A stretch of 64,000 nucleotides of DNA, taken from contig JAIWND010000003.1 of NCBI GenBank assembly GCA_025330725.1, positions 310,001-374,000 on the forward strand. Reading direction: 5' to 3'. Below the pieces are notes generated by a model. It saw only the letters and a program-made list of their open reading frames with translations, was not told where the DNA came from and did no database searches. The first letter of the stretch is position 1. Every line of letters starts with the position of its first letter. Positions 55,750 to 64,000 of this stretch are shown here, piece by piece. The position numbers and the translations under genes are program-made. This stretch comes from Chlamydoabsidia padenii. Taxonomy: Eukaryota; Mucoromycota; Mucoromycetes; Mucorales; Cunninghamellaceae.

Positions 55750-57858
55750 ATGTTATCCAGTCAAGACGTTACCACTATTAATACCACCACAACAAACTTG
55801 GATGACTCTTGTCGACACGATGTGATTGAAACATTGTCCACTACCTACTCAGTCATCAGTCATCCTTTCCTGGAGGAATCCATCCAGACTATCAAAGAAA
55901 CGGTGATTCCTTGGCAGGTAATGATACAAACCCCCTCCCTCCCTCAAAAAAGAAAAAAAAAGAAAAAAGAAAATAGTATAACACAAGGATTATATATGCT
56001 CACATACTTTTTTTTTGGTATGGACCAGGACCATCAACGTAGTGGATTGTTGACGGCAGATGAAGTGGCAATGATTCAACATGTGGAACGCGCATCCCCT
56101 GAAGAAATCGAACTTATTATGAATGAAGTAAGTCTTTTTAAAATGGAAAACACTAGTTAATCCTTCTCGTTTTATATAGCATGGTGTGCACTATGCTGGA
56201 CTTTACTTGGATTTGATGGCAAACTTGGCACGTGTGGATACTGTCAAACGGGTCTTGGTTCTTATTCAAGACATGCTAAATGGTCATGAAGACGAACGTA
56301 TTGGCTTGTTTCATCAAGCAAGTCGAGGTAAACCGAACTATCCATTCCAACCCTTCCACAAGTAAGTAAAACTCCCTCCCCAACCCCCAATTCACTTGCT
56401 AACTTCCCTTGTTTATATTTACACCTACAAGAGCTCTGTCTATCAATGATGAATTCATTGGTGTCCAAGCTGGCAAAATACTTACTCTTTTGATATGGTA
56501 AGTTGAACACCACACTCACACTTTGTTTTACTAATCTTCTTCTTTTCCCTCTCTTTTATTACTAGCTCCACTGATCAAAGGGATGTTGATATTGAAGATT
56601 TATTCCGGTGGATGACCTTCCAGTTACAAAGCAACAAACCTTTTGTGATTGATTTGAATGTCCAATGCCTGAACTGCCTTCTTCATGTATCTGCCTATCG
56701 TTTGGTCTTTTGGCGTACTCTTCATGCAATGGATTCGTAAGTAAATGATCAAGAGTGGGTGGGTGTGCCAGGCTAATCTCTTCTTTTTTTAATCCTCTGT
56801 AGTTTGATCTCTGTTCTTCGACGCGGTGGGAATAATCCTCAAAAAACCTATCAAGTCCTATTTACTATTTGGCTATTGACCTTCCAGTCTACCATTGCTT
56901 CTCAATTGAACGAGTAAGTCATACTCCCCCCCCCCACTTCCTCTGATCACCCATCTCATCTCTCTCTCTTTTTTTTTAGGAAATACGATGTGATCACAAC
57001 ATTGATGGAAATCGCTAAATCTGCAGTCAAGGAAAAAGTAGTTCGTATTACTATGGCCATCTTCAAGGTATGTTGAACAAGGTGAAAGGATGATGTTGGT
57101 TACTGACTTTTTTTTAAAAATAAAAAAAAATTAGAATTTGATCGAAAGAGCGCCCAAAAACAACTTGGCAGCTATGTTGGTGGCGGATCTCTTGTCCTTT
57201 GTCCAACATCTTAGCACAAGGAAATGGTCAGACCAGGAATTGGTGGAAGATATTGCCTATATTCAAGAACAACTACAGGAAAACTTCCAAAGTTTAACGT
57301 AAGTAAGAGATAGGGACATCGTATGAATGAAAGAAGAAAAAAAAAAACCTTGACTCATACTCTTTTTATAGTACATTCGAGGTATATGCATCGGAAGTTG
57401 AAACAGGTAAACTGGAATGGTCACCACCACATCAATCTGAAAACTTTTGGCGACAGAATGCAGATAAATTGAATGATCACGATCATCAATTGTTGAAGTA
57501 AGTTGTTAATAATAATAATAAGGCAAAACAGGATTCTCATCTTCTTTATCAAACAATAGACAACTCGCTCGATTATTAAGTGTTGCTCAACAAGACTCGG
57601 TCCTTGCTATTGCCTGCCACGATTTAGGTCAATATGTCAAATATGTATCAAAAGACGGGAAAAGGTAAATTAGATCACATTGTTGCTACATGTATCTCAC
57701 TAATGATCCTTTTTTTATTTTATCAAACATGTTACATTAGACAATTGGAAAAGGTTGGAGCGAAACAAAAGATAATGGAACTCATGACTCATCAAGATCA
57801 ACAAGTACGTTATCAAGCATTGACAGCCACTCAAAAATACTTTGCTATGGTCTCTTGA
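55750..57858 (+). CDS. VMA13: V-type ATPase subunit H (Vma13)
   Basis: About 11 short exons, about 465 residues. The start at 55750 gives MLSSQDVTTINTTTTNLDDS. HEAT-like helices are typical of subunit H: HGVHYAGLYLDLMANLARVD, QASRGKPNYPFQPFHKALSI, NDEFIGVQAGKILTLLIC, then the C-terminal domain with GKLEWSPPHQSENFWRQNAD, VLAIACHDLGQYVKYVSKDG and MELMTHQDQQVRYQALTATQ. It couples V1 and V0 and silences free V1; this is family knowledge. The start sits right after a T20-class tract. AATAAA lies near 57946. Confidence 0.95.
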
Positions 57859-59102
57859 TCACCTCCCTTTATATTGTGTTTAGTATTGTAGTGTATATTA
57901 GTTTAGGATATGTTTTTTTTTCAAAAAAAAAAAACAAAATGCTTTAATAAACTAGAACGTTGTTGTCTTTTTACTCCAGTGCCTTTGTCATCTATGAACT
58001 CTTTTGCCCTTTCCTTACTTGACAGCATGATAACATGGGTCCTTATTTGGAAGACAGTTGTGTAACGACCTTTCGGGCGGGGTTATGAATCTTCTCGTAC
58101 CATACACTCTCGTCAGCTCGCTAAGCTTATCGTTTCCAATCTTATAAAAGAGGTGTATTTGAATCCATGTCTAGTCATGGGCTATAATAAGGTACCTTTT
58201 TCTTAAACAGGCACGGGCGGGATGTCAATTTATAGCCCCGACTAGCGTTGCATGAATCAGGGGTAGGAACATCTTTTGATCGTAACTCTCAAAAAAGTGA
58301 GAGTTTCCATTTGCATGAATGACCATAAGATAATGGAGACTATCTATTACGAGTTTCATCAGCTAAAAAACATGAGCAATGTTCTTGGTTTCTACATATG
58401 CAAGTGTGATTGGTTTGAAAGTCATTCCTTAACTCCTTAAAAAAGAGTGATCTCTCTCATGACGGGGTTTAAACATCAAAAAGGGAGGAGTTCTTCTTTT
58501 TTGGACCATTGTGCCTAAAAGTGCCTTTTTCTTTTGATGTATATGCTCAAGATAACAAAAGTGCCTACCCAAGATGAAGCCCATGTCAGTAAAAAAGGAA
58601 ACAAACGAGGGTTTTCTGACCTGTCAATCATGGACGATGTGCTGATGTTTTTCTTCAATGTTTAATTCCCGACACGGCGGCAGATGACACCTGCTTGGTG
58701 TTGCCATTCATTTGTGATACATTCTGGATAAATGGGCGTATGTATCAAAAAAAAAAAAAAGAGAGAGAATGACAGATATGTTTTTGTAAAAGAAAAAGAA
58801 AAGGAAGAAAAACATGATACTATGATATGCAGTTGTCTCTTTAGTTGATCATGACACTATCTCATCCTCACATTATCACTTTTGTCTCATGGATGAATGT
58901 CTGATCATGAAAATTATAGTTTCGTGGTCGGTCTTGATTAAATTCACTCACCTGATGAGTTTTTTCTCGTCTCTCTCTCACCAAACCCGAAAAAGGAAGC
59001 AGGGCGGTTTATAAAAAAAAAAAAAAATCACCCCGCCGGATTCTTTTTCTCTTTCTTTTACTTTTATTTTTTGCACAACACAATAAAAAGCTTCTAATTA
59101 CC
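57859..59102. other. 1.2-kb gene-free spacer rich in the recurring motif
   Basis: No coding region is supported. Motif copies or half-copies occur near 58075-58089, 58212-58258 (GGGCGGGATGTCAATT, then AGCCCCGAC and GCATGAATC), 58461-58474 (GACGGGGTTTAAAC) and 58660-58673 (GTTTAATTCCCGAC). A short hairpin, ACTCTC-loop-GAGAGT, lies at about 58286-58305. GGGCGG and CCCCGCCGG near 59003-59038 are probably promoter elements of the next gene. Confidence 0.45.
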
Positions 59103-59824
59103 ATGTTGCGGGTTTACTCAATCTTACATTTGGAACCTCTTTGGCTCAAACGGTCTTATACTGAAACTTGTATAGTGGATGAACCCAATCTAGGTAAGTG
59201 ACAATGGTGAAAAGATGATGGTAGATTCTCATTGTCTTTTGTTTAGTACATGTTGAACCTGTACAAGTGGAAACTCGTGACATTCAAGAACAAGAACAAG
59301 AAGAAGAAGCTTTGGAACCAGGGTATTTGGAAATTGTCGAGGAAACCACCATACAACAACAAGAAGAACAAATCGAACCTCATCAAGATCCAACTGAAGT
59401 GGTGGTACTGGTGGAAGAAGAAGAAGGGGATCAACAGCAACAACATGAAGAAGAAGAAGAACTGTCCTCATCTTCTTCCTCCCTGTCAACGTCTGACCAA
59501 AATCTCACTTTTACCCAGTTGGCCCATGATGAAATCCATGAAGAAAAAGAGCCCATCACGTCCTCACCACCACTGACATGCGATCTCACAAGTATTATGG
59601 AAGAAAGTCATCAAGAAGTCAATGATGCCTCTCATATCTCATCCAATGGCTCTATTCAGGCCAACACACCGCCTACACCTACTTCCACCACCTCGACCTC
59701 TCCTCCACGCCGCCGAGTCCGTCGGGATTCGAAATTCAATGAACGGCGCAAGAGCATGACCAACAAATTAAAACGTGCCTTCTCCTCTAATAGTCAACGT
59801 AGTAACTCGGTGGCATCAAATTAA
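59103..59824 (+). CDS. Acidic low-complexity orphan with basic C-terminal helix
   Basis: Two exons, about 221 residues; not recognised. MLRVYSILHLEPLWLKRSYT is followed by a long Glu/Gln-rich region (EQEQEEEALEPGYLEIVEET). After a Ser/Thr/Pro-rich linker, the C-terminus turns strongly basic: PPRRRVRRDSKFNERRKSMT then NKLKRAFSSNSQRS, with two sites of PKA type (RRDS, RRKS). The intron at 59193-59247 keeps the frame. The N-terminal 25 residues could be a weak mitochondrial presequence; this is speculative. Confidence 0.5.
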
Positions 59825-60463
59825 TAGAATGACTAGTAGTATAGTATAGCATCGGATTATATTAGGGAATAGTTGAACTTTATGTTGGAATATTCAACCC
59901 CGCCGCCCCTCATCATTATTATTACATCTCCTCCCCTGTATACATTATTATAGTTTATATCTCCACCTCTCTGTCTCTCTGTCTTTATATATATTTATAT
60001 ACCTATCTTTATAATAAACAAAGTATCCATTAAAAGAAACTCGACTATCCTGTGGTTACAAAAAAAAAACAACCTATCCTGTGGTACATCATGCATTGGG
60101 AGTGCAAAAACTGGACCCAAGAAACCAGATATTCAACTCCGTCTGTGTATCTTTTTTTTTTTTTTTTGATTCCTGTTTTGTGTATTGGATAAACAACGAC
60201 TGAATTCATAACATGTGTGCGTTCCACCTCCATTTGGGTGTCGGGGTTCAAGTTTACCCTGAGACGGGATTTGAAAACGAAGCACTTTTTTTTTTTTTTA
60301 CCTGGGACAAAAATGTCACACCTGGACGATATAGTTTAAATGAGTATATAAGTTGGTTTTTATTTATTAGAATGTACAATAGAGTGATAGGAATACAAGT
60401 TTTTTGGAGAATGAAAAAAAAAAAGGGACACTATTATACAAAGGGAGGGAGGGCTAATCTAAA
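59825..60463. other. Convergent spacer
   Basis: Contains a motif copy at 59892-59904 (ATTCAACCCCGCC), AATAAA at about 60013, a near-identical direct repeat at 60044-60060 and 60073-60088 around an A10 run, and an inverted motif pair at 60242-60276. No gene is supported. Confidence 0.45.
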
Positions 60464-61555
60464 CTAAGCAAGGTATTGTCTGTATCTATCCAAAGAGAGT
60501 TGATCCGCCGATCGTCGTCGTTGACTTGGTGGTAAGATAAACAAGGGTGGTGCACTTGGAGTATAAGCTGGTGGTGGTATGTCGAGTGGTGGATGAAGAC
60601 GAGCTTGATCGATAGTTGTTGATCCACTACTACTATTGGCATCATCGGATCCTGCCGATGGTTTTTTAGGATGGATTGACAATGTCGAATTTTGATTCAC
60701 AGGTGGTGATGGTGGAGAGACATGGATGGAGATAGGATCAACAGTAGAAGAAGAGGAAGGTGAAAAATGGGTGGATGAAGATGATGGCAAGTTTAATTCC
60801 AGTTCTTTTGCAGATGGTGCGGATGGTGCTGGCGATGAAGGTAATACCGAGTGATGTTGTTGCATGAGCATGGATTGTTGATGTCGTTCTCGTGGTGGTA
60901 ATAAAACTGGTTCGGGAGGTGCTGAAGGTAAGATCATAGGCATTTCGATAGTCTCCACATCCTGTTGTCCTATTGAATCATGTCGTTGAGAATGATGTGT
61001 TGTTACTGATACAGAGGTTGAGTCATGTCGTCGATGTCCTGTACTATTGTTGTTGTTATTGGTATCGTATCGTAAAGTTTTCATCTGTCGTCGTCGTTTG
61101 GTTCGTAGTCGAAAATAGATAATCGTCCCACTAATGATGGCGACCACCCCCAATCCGCCAACCACAGTAGAGATCGTAATGAGTCGTTTCAGTACCGCAT
61201 TGTCTTGATTCACTTGAGCTTCAATATTGTTAGGATCGCCCATTCCATTGGTTGTTGCCGAAGATCCATTACCACCACCAAGTTCATGATAGGTTTGTTG
61301 ATTATTGGTTTGGATAATAATGACCGTCGTCACACTGGGTTGGTTAGTCGTCTTGGATGATGCTTTGGAGATGTGGTATTTCCAACGATGTTCCTCGGTT
61401 GTTGTAAAACTGGAATAATCTTCACGTTTGTCAAGTGGCAGGGCTGTGGTAGGTAGAATGTGGTTTCTTTTTCGTCGGTTGTTGCCTAAAGAATGGACCA
61501 TACTTAATTGTAGTAAAAACAACAGAATTGCCAGTGACGGCAAGTACCTGGTCAT
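60464..61555 (-). CDS. Single-pass membrane orphan with signal peptide and proline-rich tail
   Basis: Intronless, 363 residues; not recognised. The start at 61555 gives MTRYLPSLAILLFLLQLSMV, a clear signal peptide. The upstream in-frame ATG at 61729 would read through leader sequence and is rejected. A short ectodomain with KREDYSS (a possible Kex2-type KR site) leads to one TM (ISTVVGGLGVVAIISGTIIY), then RLRTKRRRQMK as stop-transfer. The cytosolic tail is rich in Pro/Ser (PMILPSAPPEPVLLPPRERH, IPPPAYTPSAPPLF, with PPAY as a PPxY-type site). The topology recalls fungal wall sensors, but the ectodomain is too short and not Ser/Thr-dense. A PPxY motif suggests WW-domain ligase contact. Confidence 0.6.
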   Translation of the reverse strand: MTRYLPSLAILLFLLQLSMVHSLGNNRRKRNHILPTTALPLDKREDYSSFTTTEEHRWKYHISKASSKTTNQPSVTTVIIIQTNNQQTYHELGGGNGSSATTNGMGDPNNIEAQVNQDNAVLKRLITISTVVGGLGVVAIISGTIIYFRLRTKRRRQMKTLRYDTNNNNNSTGHRRHDSTSVSVTTHHSQRHDSIGQQDVETIEMPMILPSAPPEPVLLPPRERHQQSMLMQQHHSVLPSSPAPSAPSAKELELNLPSSSSTHFSPSSSSTVDPISIHVSPPSPPVNQNSTLSIHPKKPSAGSDDANSSSGSTTIDQARLHPPLDIPPPAYTPSAPPLFILPPSQRRRSADQLSLDRYRQYLA

Positions 61556-61933
61556 TTTATAAATATTCAAGTAGGTTATATGTATATGATAAAGTATGTA
61601 ATGTATAGGATATATAAATGTAAGTAAAGAAGAAGAAAAGATGAAGAATGAAAGAAAAAAGACGGGAATCAGAAAAGAGAGAGAGAATGGTGAAAATACC
61701 GAGATAGGTACAGGGATCCAAATTTCCAAATTACACCAGCGTAGTACCGTTCAAATTCAACCCCCGCACCCAATCAGTCCGTAACCATTGTGGCAAAAGA
61801 AAAGAGGCACCCAACCAGTTACCTTATTTGCCCTACCTATATATAGCACACATGACCCCCCTTTTATTATAAGACAAGATCAAACCAAAAAAAAAAACAG
61901 TTTATTGAGGAAGAGTAAATACTATGACTATAT
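61556..61933. other. Spacer, membrane orphan / eL22
   Basis: Leader of the membrane orphan, with the motif copy ATTCAACCCCCGC at 61755-61767 about 200 bp upstream of its start, and the eL22 3' UTR. Confidence 0.45.
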
Positions 61934-62354
61934 TTATTCTTCGTCAGCTTCTTCTTCATCGTTGGCAATGTTGAAGTAACGGAGAGTGAAGGTTTGCTTA
62001 TCAGTAGCAATGACACGGAGCCAGTCACGGATTTGGTTTTTCTTCAAGAACTTCTTGGTCAAGTACTTGAGGTAACGCTTGGAGAAGGCAATGGTGGCAA
62101 CCACAACGATCTTGTTATCAGAGCGAGTGATGGAAACCACTTCACCCAAGTTGTTGGTACGACCATCCACCTTGACACGATCGTGGAGGTACTTTTCCTA
62201 TAGAGAGAGAATGAGGTTTTCTGGGTCGTTCATAATGTCGAGTCAATGAACTTACGAAAGCAGCAACGTCAAAGATCTTGTCGTTGGCAGGAGCAGAGCA
62301 GTCGATGACGAACTTGGACTTCTTGGCGGCAGCGTTGGACTTGACAGGAGCCAT
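61934..62354 (-). CDS. RPL22: Large-subunit ribosomal protein eL22
   Basis: Two exons, 120 residues after removal of the intron 62198-62255. [20 protein letters not shown] starts the protein, followed by [60 protein letters not shown] and [20 protein letters not shown], and an acidic tail. All are eL22 hallmarks and the length is typical. Position in the ribosome: 60S, near the tunnel exit; this is family knowledge. The leader on the minus strand is a pure pyrimidine tract just before the start, common in ribosomal protein genes. Confidence 0.97.
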
Positions 62355-62810
62355 TGCAATGAATAATTAAGAGAGAGAGAGAGAAAGAAAGAAGGAAAAA
62401 ATACAAGGGGCGATCTGACCATAAAAGTTTTTTTCCTCTGCCCTGTGGCTTTGCCGTGGGGTACCAATGAATGGAGTCGCCGTTTTAATTGTTTATTCAG
62501 TCAATGGACTCTTGTTCATGGTGAGTTGGGTTCAAATCATCATTGTCGCAAGGAACTCATTACATCCAATATGATACTTTGGTTAGTTGGTTTAATATGG
62601 TAAGCAATAGCTTAATGAATGAGCCAAAATGACATGTTGCATGATTCATGTATTTAAATCCCGCCACCTACTTTTTTTTTTTCCCGCTTGACCTTGGTAG
62701 TAGCCACCCAACATTGACTCTTGCCCATAGTATTAAAAAAAAAAAAAAAAAAAAAAGTAGTTTTATTTAAACAAAGTAATCCTATAAGGGGACTCTTATC
62801 ACTATGGTAT
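62355..62810. promoter_or_regulatory. eL22 promoter region
   Basis: Holds the pyrimidine tract (minus strand) before the eL22 start, then TATTTAAATCCCGCC at 62651-62665 preceded by GCATGATTCATG, and an A run at 62733-62756. The thymidylate kinase 3' end lies to its right. Confidence 0.5.
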
Positions 62811-63659
62811 CTAAAGGTGTTGCCATAAATCTTGTTTCAAGGGACCAGGTTGGGCAGGAAGTGCATGGATGACCGCCATCATATCATCATGGACTTGATC
62901 CTTTGTTTTCGACGCATCAATGATCTATTATCCACAAAAAGTCAGCGTACGGCCATTTTTTTTGGGGGGGGGATTTCATTTTACCTTCCAAGAATGATCC
63001 ATCACCTTGTTGAATTCTTGTCGTACTTGTTGTTGTAAATCGCGTTTTTCATATCGTTCTTCACCAAATCCACCACGTTTTTCCGCTTCGTCCAAGGACA
63101 GATCAAGAAATAGGATGACGTCGGGTGATAAAAGACCTACATCAGGTTGTCGGCACCATTCAAAATCAAGTCCCTATTAAAAAAAAAAAAAAAAAAAATG
63201 AGAGTGTTTTTAACAAAGAGAAGGGGAGGTTTCTTACCTTGGCAGCTGAGAAACAGACACCAGAGAAGGCATATCGGTCGACAATAAGTGTGGTTCCAGT
63301 TTCCAATAAAGTCTTCATATGTTCCCTATCAACCTGGTCAGTATATGTATATACATTCATCTCTGACTTACATGGCTTCCCAGCGATTGGCAGAGAATAA
63401 AAGATGAATAGCACGGTCATCCATCTGTGTTGATTGTTTCAAATAACTGTCAATCATCTTGCCAGTTTGTGTAGTGCGATCTAAATTCAAGATAAAGGGG
63501 CTAAGAGTTAGAAGGGGAAGAAGATGGTTATTACTTGCCTGGGAACTTGAAGAGTTGCACCGATTTGTTTTCTTGTTGTAAACGTTGCACCAGTCGTTCA
63601 CATTGAGTCGTCTTTCCTGATCTATCACATCCTTCAACGACAATAAGATGACCACGCAT
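62811..63659 (-). CDS. CDC8: Thymidylate kinase (dTMP kinase, Cdc8)
   Basis: Four or five exons, about 210 residues. The start at 63659 gives MRGHLIVVEGCDRSGKTTQC, with the P-loop GCDRSGKTT. FKFPDRTTQTGKMIDSYLKQ, IHLLFSANRWEAM and LIVDRYAFSGVCFSAAKGLD follow, then PDVILFLDLSLDEAEKRGGF and GEERYEKRDLQQQVRQEFNK. These are the dTMP-binding DRx, lid and DRY motifs. It phosphorylates dTMP to dTDP for DNA synthesis. Its promoter carries the best palindromic copy of the recurring motif. Confidence 0.96.
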
Positions 63660-64000
63660 GTCGTTAATAATAAAAGGAAAAGAGAGGCGCACATGTGTTC
63701 CATGTATAAGAAAAAGAAATCATAGTTTCAAATCCCGAACCGGGATTTAAAAAACCTGAAGATCGATCAATGCATAACCAGGATCAAAAAGAATGGCAAG
63801 TCATAATGATGTGGAAAAGTAATAGGTTATCCGTATATGAAGGAGACAATATATACAGTACTAATGATGTAGTTTAAAAAAAATCAACAGTTTTTATTTT
63901 TTAAGTTATGTTTATTATGATAGTAGTACACAATCGATCAAGATAATATATAAAAGGGAACTACCTACTACAAGGGGGGGGAGGGTGAATAAAGGAGTTG
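63660..64000. promoter_or_regulatory. Promoter of thymidylate kinase and right edge
   Basis: Contains the palindrome GTTTCAAATCCCGAA then CCGGGATTTAAA at 63725-63752. TTTATT near 63908 is a minus-strand AATAAA, so a minus-strand gene probably ends just right of the window. An A/G homopolymer junction lies at the edge. Confidence 0.5.

Noticed and set aside
61556..61729. Upstream in-frame start for the membrane orphan
   Set aside because: It would place about 58 hydrophobic leader-coded residues before a textbook signal peptide.

Overview
The window is a eukaryotic nuclear segment. It has densely packed genes with many short GT-AG introns (mostly about 50-100 bp, often with TACTAAC-like branch points), AATAAA poly(A) signals, pyrimidine-rich leaders and very long A/T homopolymers in introns and spacers. 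Fungal-type proteins (GT15 mannosyltransferase, Ypk-type AGC kinase, Nbp35, Vps16/Vps20, alpha-arrestin, a Mim2-like protein, a vezatin/Inp2-like protein) sit beside features that ascomycete yeasts usually lack (CCDC124 and TMCO6-like proteins, a PDE8-like phosphodiesterase). Together they suggest an early-diverging fungus, probably Mucoromycota/Mucorales. The lineage is inference; I cannot name a species.

Layout. 0-5.6 kb: HOOK adaptor (partial) and a shortened Nup155/Nup170, both minus. 5.9-23 kb: a plus-strand run of Vps16, vezatin/Inp2-like protein, Tvp15-like protein, alpha-arrestin, a Q/N-rich SAP-domain protein and a GT15 mannosyltransferase. 23.3-25.6 kb: eIF2A. 25.6-27.1 kb: gene-free spacer with a diverged ~190-bp direct duplication. 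27.1-32.8 kb: importin-alpha/TMCO6-like protein (minus), Vps20 (plus), POT peptide transporter (minus). 32.8-34.4 kb: no protein gene, but a likely spliced non-coding transcript. 34.5-36.5 kb: cytochrome-b5 reductase and mitochondrial uS4. 37.3-43.5 kb: ABCC transporter (minus). 43.7-48.9 kb: CCDC124, PDK/BCKDK-type kinase (minus), Nbp35 (minus), Mim2-like protein. 49.3-57.9 kb: Ypk kinase, receiver-like cAMP phosphodiesterase, a small orphan protein, V-ATPase subunit H. 57.9-64 kb: gene-free spacer, an acidic orphan, a single-pass membrane orphan (minus), ribosomal protein eL22 (minus) and thymidylate kinase (minus).

The genes are mostly housekeeping and do not form a metabolic cluster. Loose themes are vacuole/endosome traffic (Vps16, Vps20, V-ATPase H, ABCC, arrestin, Tvp15-like) and mitochondria (uS4m, Cyb5R, PDK, Mim2-like). 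Several pairs share short divergent promoters (Nup155/Vps16, importin-like/Vps20, ABCC/CCDC124, Nbp35/Mim2-like).

The most unusual signal is non-coding. A short composite motif, roughly ATTCATGCA close to TTYAAAYCCCG(A/C)C, recurs in either orientation in spacers and introns across the window, sometimes as a palindrome, and I did not notice it in coding exons. Other points of interest are a Nup155 homologue that stops before the distal alpha-solenoid, a structured spliced non-coding transcript candidate, a receiver-like phosphodiesterase and a tRNA-Pro 3'-half relic beside a 45-bp tandem duplication.
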